DNA of 64,000 nt. Source: an uncultured Microbacterium sp. GTDB lineage: Bacteria; Actinomycetota; Actinomycetes; Actinomycetales; Microbacteriaceae. This document shows, piece after piece, positions 41,789 to 50,205 of the stretch. The translations under genes and the position numbers were made by a program. The DNA lies in NCBI RefSeq assembly GCF_945952435.1, contig NZ_CAMFHZ010000015.1, positions 23,723 to 87,722 of the forward strand, read 5' to 3'. Under the pieces are notes generated by a model. That model was not told where the DNA came from and searched no databases. It saw only the letters and a program-made list of their open reading frames with translations. Every line of letters begins with the position of its first letter. Position 1 is the stretch's first letter.

Positions 41789-44700
41789 GTGGTGAGGTCG
41801 TTCGCGTGGTTGAGGATGCGTCCGAAGACCCTCGCGTCCGCCGCCGGCGTCACCGCCGCCGCGATCGCGATCACGGGGATGGCCTTCGCGTACGAGGGCA
41901 ACCCGACCGCCGAGGTCGACCTCCACGACGGCGGCGTCTGGCTCACGAAGACGTCGAGCCTGCTCGTCGGGCACTTCAACAACGAGTCCCGCGTGCTGGA
42001 CGGCGGGCTCCGTGCCGCGAGTGAGAACTACGACGTGCTGCAGGCCGGCGGGACGGTGCTCGTCGACGACCAGGGATCCTCCACGCTCGCGGCGGTGGAT
42101 CCGGCGCGGGTGGCGCTCGGCGACGCGGTCACCGTCCCCGGCGGCGCCAAGACCGCGCTCGGGGGGACGACGCTCGCGATCCTCGACCGCAAGGACGGCA
42201 AGCTCTGGGTCACCACGGCCTCGGCGCTCAGCGCGTTCAAGCCCACGGTCAAGCCGATCGCCACGCTCGGCGCGAACGCCGACGTCACGGTGGGGCGCGA
42301 TGGCACCGCGTATGCCGTCTCGGCCAAGGATCGCACCGTGGTGACCGTCCGCGTGAACGACCAGGGGGACGCCGACAAGCCTTCGACGCAGGGACTCGAC
42401 CTCGGGGAGGGGGCCACGCCGACCATCAGCGTCGTCGGATCGACGCCGGTCGTCCTCGACGCGGAGTCGAAGTCGGTTTTCGTGGCCGGGCATCGCACAC
42501 CGCTCACGGGCGGCGGCATCGGCGATGCGGACGCCGCCGTGCTCCAGCAGCCCTCGGACGACAACGCGGTCGCGCTGATCGCGACGGCGGACGCGCTCGT
42601 GTCGGTGCCCGTGGACGGTTCGGCCCCGTCCGCTCAGAAGACGGACGGCCCGGGATCCCCCGCGGCCCCGGTCTTCGTCGCCGGCTGCGCGTACGCGGCG
42701 TGGGGCGGCTCGGCCGCCTTCCTGCGCGACTGCACCGGTTCCGCGAACGACCTGAAGACGTCGATCGACGGTGCGGAGAGCAGCACCACCCTCGTCTTCC
42801 GGGTGAACCGGGACGTCGTCGTGCTCAACGACACCGCGAGCGGCGCCGCGTGGCTCGCGACCGACAATCTGCAGCGCGTGGACAACTGGCAGGACATCGT
42901 GCCGCCGGAGGGCGACACGGAGAAGCAGGACGAGACTACCGACGACCAGGTGCAGACGACCCTGCCCAAGCGCACGCCCGAGAACACGCCGCCGGTCGCG
43001 CACGACGACCACTTCGGCGTCCGTCCGGGCCGCACCACCAATCTGCCGGTCCTCGACAACGACACCGACGCCGACGGGGACGTCCTCGTGGCGTCGCTGA
43101 GCCAGGCGCAGCCCTCGATCGGAGACGTCCAGCCGATCAACAACGGGGGAGCGATGCAGATCGCGGTCGACGACAAGGGCGCCGGATCCGCCGCGTTCCA
43201 GTACCAGGCCGACGACGGGCGCGGGGGCAAGGCCACCGCCACGGCCACGGTCGACGTGCACGACTGGAGCGTGAACGCGCCTCCGAAGCAGCAGCGGACG
43301 CCCCTGCTCACGGTCGAGACAGGCGGCACGGTCAAATACAACGCGCTTCCGGACTGGGTGGATCCGGACGGGGACGACATCTACCTCAAAGAGGTGATCG
43401 CCGCCTCCGGCGATCAGGTGGACTTCACGCCGGACGGCCAGATCGCCTATCACGCCGTGGCGAGCGCCCCCGGCCGCAAGGAGATCGCGATCACGGTCGC
43501 GGACGCGCAGGGAGAGCTGGGCAGGGGAACGCTCCGGCTCGACGTCCGCCCGGCCGGGACGACGCAGCCCGTGACGAACGCCGACCACGCGCAGACGCGC
43601 GTCGGCGAGCAGGTGACGGTCTCCCCGCTGCTGAACGACTCGACGTCCGGTCGGGAGCCGCTGCGACTGGCGAGGGTCGACGAGGTTCCGGGGGCGACGA
43701 TCACGCCCGACTTCGCGGAGGGGACGTTCACGTTCCAGGCGAACATGCCCGGCACGTACTACGCGCAGTACCTGGCCAGTTCCGGACCGAACGGCGTTCC
43801 GGGTCTCGTCCGCATCGACGTGCTCGACAAGAACGCGGAGGAGGCTCCGCCGATCGCGGTGCGCGACGTCGCCCTCCTGCCGACGGGCGGCGACGTGCTC
43901 ACGGCGGTCCTCAACAACGACTCCGACCCTTCGGGCGGGATCCTCGTGGTGCAGTCCGTCACGGTGCCCCCGCACAGCGGCATCGCCGTCTCGGTGCTGA
44001 ACCACGAGACGCTGCGGATCACGGATCAGGGCAGCCTCGACAAGGAGGTCCGGATCGGCTACCGGATCTCGAACGGCTCCAAGACCGCGGACGGGGACGT
44101 CATCGTCATCCCGATCCCCGCACCCGCCAAGCTCGACCCTCCCGTGGCCAACCAGGACACGGCCGTCGTCCGGGCGGGAGACGTCGTGACGATCCCCGTG
44201 CTCGACAACGACAAGCACGCGCCGGGGACGACGCTGCACGTCTCCCCGAAGCTCGTCGAGCCGCTCGTGGATCCGAAGGACGGTGAGGCGTTCGTCTCCC
44301 AGGACGCGGTGCGGTTCCGCGCCGGAACGACGCCGCGCACGGTGTACGCGACCTATGAGGCCGTCGACTCGAACGGGCAGAAGGCGGCGGGGTACATCAC
44401 GATCCAGATCCTCCCCGTCGACGAGAAGACCAACACGGCGCCGCGGCCGAAGGATCTGACGGTGCGCGCGCTGAGCGGCACGAGCGTGCGCATCGCCGTC
44501 CCCCTGGACGGACTGGATCAGGAGGGCGACTCGGTCGAGCTCGTCGGTCTGGACTCGGCACCGCAGAAGGGCCAGGTCACCGAGATCGGCTCGACCTTCC
44601 TCACCTATCAGGCCTTCGACACGGCCAGCGGAGTCGACGCGTTCACCTACAAGGTGCGCGACCGACTCGGCAAGGAGGCGACCGCGACGATCCGGGTCGG

Positions 44701-47700
44701 CGTCGCGCCGAGCGCGAAGATCAACCAGGCGCCCTACGCGGTCAAGGACTCGATCACCATGCGTCCCGGCCGCACGGTCGCGGTCCCGGTGATGCAGAAC
44801 GACTCCGACCCCGACGGCGACACGATCGGCCTCGTCAAGAACGCGCTCGAGGTCCCGCCCGGCGTCGACGGCCTGAGTGCGAAGGTCAGCGGGGACCGTG
44901 TCCTTATCACCGCCCCCAACCGCGCCCTGCAGACCTCGGTGCAGTACACGATCGCGGACGACAAGGGGGCGACCGCGACCGCGCCCGTGCAGATCACGGT
45001 GGCCGAGGACGTGCCGCTCGTCCCACCGATCGCCCGCGACGACTGGGTCAAGGCCTCGGACGTCAAGGGCGAGTCCCTGCAGGTCGACGTCCCGGTGCTC
45101 GACAACGACGAGGATCCGGACGGCACGGTCGACGACCTGCAGCTCACGGCGGACGACACGGCGAAGATCACGGCGGATCGCAAGGTCCGGGTGACCGTGG
45201 GCGAGCAGCGTCAGCTCGTGCGCTACACCGTCACCGACCAGGACAAGCAGAGCGCGTCGGCGTTCATCTTCGTCCCGGCGCTGCGCGAGCTCGCCCCCAC
45301 GCTCCTCTCGACCAAGCCGGTCGAGGTGAAGAGCGGCGAGACCAAGGAGCTCCCGCTGTCGCGGTACGTCGCCGTCGCCGGCGGCGGCCAGGTGCGGATC
45401 ACCGAGGCCGCGAAGATCAGCGCGGTGAACAGCAACGGCGCCTCGCTCCTCAAGGACGAGCACACGCTCGTCTACACCTCGAAGCAGGGCTATTTCGGCG
45501 ACGACGCGCTCACGTTCGAGGTCACGGACGGCACAGGACCCGACGATCCGAAGGGACGCACGGCGACGCTGAGCATCCCGATCACGGTCCTCCCTCCCGA
45601 CAACCAGCCGCCCGTGTTCACGAACGCCCAGGTCTCGGTCGCGCCGGGGGAGCCCGCGCAGACCGTCGACCTCAAGGCGCTCACGAAGGATCCGGACCCG
45701 GGCGACGACAAGAAGCTGTCGTTCAAGATCACCGGCGCGCCGCAGAACGGCCTGCGCGCCGAACTCGACGGCTCGACGCTCAAGGTCAGCGCAGACTCGT
45801 CCACGCCCAAGGGCAGCGGCAGTACCGTCAAGCTCACCGTGACGGATGGGAAGACTGCTCCCGTCGAGGGGACCGTCTCGCTGACCGTCGCGGCCTCCAC
45901 GCGTCCGCTCGCGGTCGCGAACCCGGACACCGTGCCCCAGGCGGACCAGGGCAAGTCGGTCACGATCCCCGTGCTCGACAACGACGTCAACCCGTTCCCG
46001 GACAAGCCGCTGAAGATCCGCTCGGTCGACGTGCAGACCGGCGATGCCCGGGCGGCGGTGCAGGGCGACAAGGTCGTGATCACGCCCGGCGGGTCCTTCA
46101 TCGGTCAGGTGACCGCCGCCTACCGGATCCAGGACGCGACGAAGGATGCGGACCGCGAGGTCGAGGGGCGCATCGTCGTGACCGTGCAGGGCGTGCCGGA
46201 TGCTCCGGGTGCGCCGCAGGTCACGAGCGTGCAGGATCGCACGGTGGTGCTGAACTGGAGCCCTCCGTCGAACAACGGCGCCGAGATCACCGGGTACACG
46301 GTCCGCGCGACGAGCGGGGGCGCCTACTCGAAGCAGTGCTCGTCGACCACCTGCACGCTGGACGGTCTGACGAACAACGTCGAGTACACCTTCGCGGTGA
46401 CGGCGACGAACCGCGTCGGCGAGGGCAAGCCGTCCCCGACGTCCGCGGTCGCGCGGCCGGACGCGCGTCCGGACACGCCCAACCCTCCGACCCTCGTCTT
46501 CGGGGACAAGTCGCTGAAGGTGAGCTGGGTCACGCCGACCACGCCGGGTTCCCCCGTCACCTCGTACAACCTCGAGATCTCCCCGGCGCCGCCCAGCGGC
46601 GTCGCGCAGAAGACCGGGGTCAGCGGTAACTCCCTCACCTGGGAGGGCCTGGAGAACGGCGCGAGCTACCAGGTGCGGGTGCAGGCCGTGAACCGGGCAC
46701 CCGAGCCGTCGAGCTGGAGCGCGTGGTCGGCGCGGGAGATCCCCGCAGGGCCCCCGCTCGCCCCCGGCACGCCGACGGCGCAGAGCGCGCCGACGGTGGG
46801 ATCCCAGTCGCAGATGGCGGTGACGTGGGGCGCCGCGAACCCGAACGGCGACGCGGTCTCGAGCTACGACCTGCAGGTGATGCGCGGCGGAAGCGTCGTC
46901 AAGACGGTCACCGGGATCGCGGGGACGAGCCAGAACGTCACCGTGGACAACTCCACCGACGGGTACACGTTCCAGGTCCGCGGCTACAACAAGGCCGGCG
47001 CGGGAGCGTGGTCGGGGGCGTCGAGCCCGCAGCGCGCGTTCGGCAAGCCGGGTGCGGTGACGATCACGAACAGCCGCGAGGAGAACAACAACATCTGGGT
47101 CGACTACTCGATCGCGGGCACGAACGGGGCCAGCGGCTCCGAGGTGCGCTACGAGTACTCGAACGGCGGCGGGTGGTCCCGCGACTGGGACGGTCACAAC
47201 ATCCCCGCACGGAACAACCAGACCTACACCGTGTCCGTGCGCGCCTACTCGGTGGTCGGCGGGCAGGAATCGCAGCCGGGGGACCCGGGATCGAAGGGAA
47301 ACCTGCGCCCGTACGGGCCGATCGGCCAACCGAGCGTGAAGGCGTCCAACAACGGCCAGAGCGTGACCGTGTCGTGGACCGCGCCGAGTCCGAACGGACG
47401 TTCGGTCACGATGAAGATCAACGTCGACGGCAACGGTTGGGAGACCGTGGGGGCGAGCGGGTCGCGCGTCGTCGGTAACGGGTACGACCAGACCCACACG
47501 ATCCAGGGCCAGGCCTTCACCGACGCGAACCAGCAGTCGGGCGTCGCCTCGGACTCGGCGAAGACCGACAGCCCGCCCCAGCCCCGCGTCTGGGTGACGC
47601 AGGGCGGCGCGACGGCGAGCTGCGTCAACGGATGCCGATTCTTCGTCGTGAACTTCCAGAATCTCGACATCGGCAGCCACCGTGTCACCTGTGCGTCGGA

Positions 47701-47866
47701 CGCGCGGCCGGACGGGTTCAGCACCGGCAACTCGGTGAACTTCAACGGTAACGGCTCCGTGCAGATCAACTGCTGGCAGGGCCGAGACGGCGTCAACGTC
47801 TGGATCGACATCCAGGGCTGGGGCGGGTCCGTGGACACCGAGAAGAACTTCTGGCCGAGACCCTAG
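41789..47866 (+). CDS. Giant membrane-anchored Ig-like/fibronectin type III repeat protein
   Basis: A 2025-residue surface protein. A single transmembrane or signal-anchor helix lies at about 14-35. Residues 40-390 form a beta-rich region with propeller-like repeats (VWLTKTSSLLVGHF, LWVTTASAL). From about 405 to 1465 run nine or so Ig/cadherin-like domains, several with the motif VLDNDxDxDGD (first near residue 420; others VMQNDSDPDGD, VLDNDEDPDGT, VLDNDVNPFPD). From about 1468 there are four or five fibronectin type III domains (APGAPQVTSVQDRTVVLNWSP), and the C-terminus has a four-Cys domain ending in FWPRP. It may reach through the cell wall as a scaffold or adhesin. GTG at 41789 is chosen for the AGGGGGGAT Shine-Dalgarno. 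It heads the MoxR-DUF58-transglutaminase-FHA-kinase operon. Confidence 0.85.
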   Translation: MVRSFAWLRMRPKTLASAAGVTAAAIAITGMAFAYEGNPTAEVDLHDGGVWLTKTSSLLVGHFNNESRVLDGGLRAASENYDVLQAGGTVLVDDQGSSTLAAVDPARVALGDAVTVPGGAKTALGGTTLAILDRKDGKLWVTTASALSAFKPTVKPIATLGANADVTVGRDGTAYAVSAKDRTVVTVRVNDQGDADKPSTQGLDLGEGATPTISVVGSTPVVLDAESKSVFVAGHRTPLTGGGIGDADAAVLQQPSDDNAVALIATADALVSVPVDGSAPSAQKTDGPGSPAAPVFVAGCAYAAWGGSAAFLRDCTGSANDLKTSIDGAESSTTLVFRVNRDVVVLNDTASGAAWLATDNLQRVDNWQDIVPPEGDTEKQDETTDDQVQTTLPKRTPENTPPVAHDDHFGVRPGRTTNLPVLDNDTDADGDVLVASLSQAQPSIGDVQPINNGGAMQIAVDDKGAGSAAFQYQADDGRGGKATATATVDVHDWSVNAPPKQQRTPLLTVETGGTVKYNALPDWVDPDGDDIYLKEVIAASGDQVDFTPDGQIAYHAVASAPGRKEIAITVADAQGELGRGTLRLDVRPAGTTQPVTNADHAQTRVGEQVTVSPLLNDSTSGREPLRLARVDEVPGATITPDFAEGTFTFQANMPGTYYAQYLASSGPNGVPGLVRIDVLDKNAEEAPPIAVRDVALLPTGGDVLTAVLNNDSDPSGGILVVQSVTVPPHSGIAVSVLNHETLRITDQGSLDKEVRIGYRISNGSKTADGDVIVIPIPAPAKLDPPVANQDTAVVRAGDVVTIPVLDNDKHAPGTTLHVSPKLVEPLVDPKDGEAFVSQDAVRFRAGTTPRTVYATYEAVDSNGQKAAGYITIQILPVDEKTNTAPRPKDLTVRALSGTSVRIAVPLDGLDQEGDSVELVGLDSAPQKGQVTEIGSTFLTYQAFDTASGVDAFTYKVRDRLGKEATATIRVGVAPSAKINQAPYAVKDSITMRPGRTVAVPVMQNDSDPDGDTIGLVKNALEVPPGVDGLSAKVSGDRVLITAPNRALQTSVQYTIADDKGATATAPVQITVAEDVPLVPPIARDDWVKASDVKGESLQVDVPVLDNDEDPDGTVDDLQLTADDTAKITADRKVRVTVGEQRQLVRYTVTDQDKQSASAFIFVPALRELAPTLLSTKPVEVKSGETKELPLSRYVAVAGGGQVRITEAAKISAVNSNGASLLKDEHTLVYTSKQGYFGDDALTFEVTDGTGPDDPKGRTATLSIPITVLPPDNQPPVFTNAQVSVAPGEPAQTVDLKALTKDPDPGDDKKLSFKITGAPQNGLRAELDGSTLKVSADSSTPKGSGSTVKLTVTDGKTAPVEGTVSLTVAASTRPLAVANPDTVPQADQGKSVTIPVLDNDVNPFPDKPLKIRSVDVQTGDARAAVQGDKVVITPGGSFIGQVTAAYRIQDATKDADREVEGRIVVTVQGVPDAPGAPQVTSVQDRTVVLNWSPPSNNGAEITGYTVRATSGGAYSKQCSSTTCTLDGLTNNVEYTFAVTATNRVGEGKPSPTSAVARPDARPDTPNPPTLVFGDKSLKVSWVTPTTPGSPVTSYNLEISPAPPSGVAQKTGVSGNSLTWEGLENGASYQVRVQAVNRAPEPSSWSAWSAREIPAGPPLAPGTPTAQSAPTVGSQSQMAVTWGAANPNGDAVSSYDLQVMRGGSVVKTVTGIAGTSQNVTVDNSTDGYTFQVRGYNKAGAGAWSGASSPQRAFGKPGAVTITNSREENNNIWVDYSIAGTNGASGSEVRYEYSNGGGWSRDWDGHNIPARNNQTYTVSVRAYSVVGGQESQPGDPGSKGNLRPYGPIGQPSVKASNNGQSVTVSWTAPSPNGRSVTMKINVDGNGWETVGASGSRVVGNGYDQTHTIQGQAFTDANQQSGVASDSAKTDSPPQPRVWVTQGGATASCVNGCRFFVVNFQNLDIGSHRVTCASDARPDGFSTGNSVNFNGNGSVQINCWQGRDGVNVWIDIQGWGGSVDTEKNFWPRP

Positions 47867-47930
47867 CCGTGGCATCCGTCACGGCCCACCCGCAGGACAC
47901 CCCCGCCGACATCAGAGGAACAGCACCGCG

Positions 47931-48902
47931 ATGACCATGACCCCCGAACAGGCCGCCTGGTTCCAGGGCACCTTCACCCGTCTCGTCGACAACGTCGACC
48001 AGGCGCTGCAGGGCAAGCGCGACGTGGTCGCGCTCGTGCTGGCCTCGATGCTCGCCGAAGGGCACGTCCTGCTCGAAGACGCCCCGGGCACGGGCAAGAC
48101 GAGCCTCGCGAAGGCGCTCGCGGCCACCGTGCAGGGCACGAGCACCCGGATCCAGTTCACCCCCGACCTGCTGCCGTCCGACGTGACGGGCGTGACGATC
48201 TACGACCAGAACACGCACTCGTTCGAGTTCCACCGCGGGCCGGTGTTCGCCTCGATCGTGCTCGCGGACGAGATCAACCGCGCCTCGCCCAAGACGCAGT
48301 CGGCGCTGCTGGAGGTCATGGAGGAATCCCGGGTGACCGTCGACGGCGTCGCGCACGAGGCGGGGAGGCCGTTCCTCGTCATCGCGACGCAGAACCCGAT
48401 CGAGCAGGCCGGCACGTACAAGCTGCCCGAGGCGCAGCTCGACCGCTTCCTCATCAAGACGTCGATCGGCTATCCGGATCTCGACGTCACCTCCGCGATC
48501 CTCGCGGGCGCGGCACAGCGCAACCCGTCGGCGGCGCTGTCCCCGGTGATCACGACGAGCGCGGTCGCCGACATGGCCGATCTCGCCGCGAGCGCGCATG
48601 TCGAGCCCGCGGTGCTGCGCTACATCGCCGAGCTCGTCGAGGCGACCCGCGAGGACGGCGCGATCCGGCTGGGCGTCTCCGTCCGCGGGGCGCTCGCGAT
48701 GGTGCGCATCGCGAAGGTGTGGGCCGCCGCGCACGGGCGTCATTACGTGCTGCCGGACGACGTCAAGGCGCTCGTGCGCCCGGTGTGGCAGCACCGACTG
48801 TTGCTCGACCCGGAGGCGGAGTTCTCCGGCACGACGGCCGAGACGGTCATCGACCGCGTGCTCGACCGGGTCGCCGCACCGCAGGCGCGCACCGCCGCCT
48901 GA
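47931..48902 (+). CDS. MoxR-family AAA+ ATPase
   Basis: A 323-residue AAA+ chaperone of the MoxR type: LLEDAPGTGKTSLAKAL (Walker A, near 48), RIQFTPDLLPSDVTG, VFASIVLADEINRASPKTQSALLEVMEE (Walker B), VIATQNPIEQAGTYKLPEAQLDRFL (sensor 1 and Arg finger region) and a C-terminal lid. MoxR proteins usually act with a DUF58 protein and a membrane partner, both encoded directly downstream, to mature or assemble another protein; the upstream giant repeat protein is an obvious client candidate. AGAGGAA serves as Shine-Dalgarno. It lies 64 bp after the giant gene. Confidence 0.93.
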   Translation: MTMTPEQAAWFQGTFTRLVDNVDQALQGKRDVVALVLASMLAEGHVLLEDAPGTGKTSLAKALAATVQGTSTRIQFTPDLLPSDVTGVTIYDQNTHSFEFHRGPVFASIVLADEINRASPKTQSALLEVMEESRVTVDGVAHEAGRPFLVIATQNPIEQAGTYKLPEAQLDRFLIKTSIGYPDLDVTSAILAGAAQRNPSAALSPVITTSAVADMADLAASAHVEPAVLRYIAELVEATREDGAIRLGVSVRGALAMVRIAKVWAAAHGRHYVLPDDVKALVRPVWQHRLLLDPEAEFSGTTAETVIDRVLDRVAAPQARTAA

Positions 48903-48948
48903 CCCCGGACACCGCCGCCCACGCACACCGACGGAGAACGACGCACCC

Positions 48949-50205
48949 ATGACGACGACCGCTGAGGACCGGATCACCGGATCCCCGCAGGAGGCGGGCT
49001 GGCGCGACGTCGCCGGGCTCGTGCTCGCGCGGGTCGGCGCACGCCTGCGCCTCGTCGGCGCCGCGGTGCGCCCGCTCGCGTGGGTGCTCGCCGGGATCGC
49101 GCTGCTCGCCCTGCTGATCGCGCTGCCCCTGGGGTGGCGGGAGCTCGCCGTGATCGCGATCGTGCTGGCCGTGACGCTCGCCGTCTGCGCGCTGTTCCTC
49201 GTGGGGCGGACCGCCTACGACGTGCGGCTCGACCTCGCTCGCACGCGCGTGGTGGTCGGCGAGCGCGCCGTCGGCGCCCTCGTGCTCGCGAACCGCGGCA
49301 CCAGGGCGATCCTGCCCTCGCGCGTGGTGCTGCCCGTGGGATCCGGACGCGGGGAGTTCGCGATCAAGCGACTGGCCGCCGGGGAGGAGGCCGAGGAGCT
49401 CTTCGCGATCCCCACGCACCGACGCGGCGTCGTCTCTGTCGGGCCGGTGAGCGTCGTCCGCGGAGACCCCCTGGGCCTGTTCGAGAGGGCGCATCGCCGC
49501 GACGAGCCGGTGGACCTCTTCGTGCATCCGCGGACGATCCTCTTCGACGGCCAGTCGCTGGGGTTCCTCCGCGATCTGGACGGGCTGCCCGCCGCGGACC
49601 TGTCCCGCGACGACGTCTCGTTCCACGCGCTCAACGAGTACCAGCCGGGGGACGACCTGCGCCGTGTGCACTGGCGCTCCTCCGCGCGGACGGGCGTGCT
49701 CATGGTCCGCCAGTACGAGGAGACGCGTCGTTCGCACTTCGTCATCGGGCTCAGCCGTTCCCTCGGCGACTACGCGGATCCGGACGAGTTCGAGCTCGCG
49801 GTCTCGCTCGCGGGATCGGTCGGGCTGCGCGCCATCCGCGATTCGCAGCGCGTCGAGCTGCGGGTGCAGGGCAGAGAGCTCGCAGCCGGCACCGGGAAGC
49901 AGCTGCTCGACTCGCTCTCGGGCGTCGAGGGCAGCCGTGCCAAGGAGGGTGGGCTCGCCGCCCTCGCGGGCACGGTCGCCGCGCACATGGCGCTGTCGAG
50001 CGTCGTCGTGCTCGTGTGCGGTCGCGGCACGGGCGCCGAGGAGCTGCGCTCCGCGTGCGCGCGGCTGCCCTTCGGCTCGCGCGTGCTCGCGATCGTCGCC
50101 GATCTGGGCGCCGCACCGTCCCTGCGTCGGATCGGCGACGCCGACGTCGTCACGGTCGGGGCGCTGGAGCAGCTGCCCCTCGCGCTGGGGAAGGTGCTCG
50201 CATGA
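48949..50205 (+). CDS. DUF58 domain membrane protein
   Basis: The 418-residue protein has two transmembrane helices at about 42-85 (LAWVLAGIALLALLIALPL and LAVIAIVLAVTLAVCALFLVG), then a beta domain and the DUF58 signature DVSFHALNEYQPGDDLRRVHWRSSARTG near 225-250, followed by a von Willebrand A-like fold with VIGLSRSL. DUF58 proteins partner with MoxR ATPases. The ATG at 48949 follows a GGAG. The stop overlaps the next start (ATGA). Confidence 0.9.
   Translation: MTTTAEDRITGSPQEAGWRDVAGLVLARVGARLRLVGAAVRPLAWVLAGIALLALLIALPLGWRELAVIAIVLAVTLAVCALFLVGRTAYDVRLDLARTRVVVGERAVGALVLANRGTRAILPSRVVLPVGSGRGEFAIKRLAAGEEAEELFAIPTHRRGVVSVGPVSVVRGDPLGLFERAHRRDEPVDLFVHPRTILFDGQSLGFLRDLDGLPAADLSRDDVSFHALNEYQPGDDLRRVHWRSSARTGVLMVRQYEETRRSHFVIGLSRSLGDYADPDEFELAVSLAGSVGLRAIRDSQRVELRVQGRELAAGTGKQLLDSLSGVEGSRAKEGGLAALAGTVAAHMALSSVVVLVCGRGTGAEELRSACARLPFGSRVLAIVADLGAAPSLRRIGDADVVTVGALEQLPLALGKVLA

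Noticed and set aside
41720..47875. A 2051-codon antisense open frame opposite the giant repeat protein
   Set aside because: Composition is Arg/Val/Asp-rich without domains. The sense frame has Ig/FN3 repeats, an anchor helix and an operon context.
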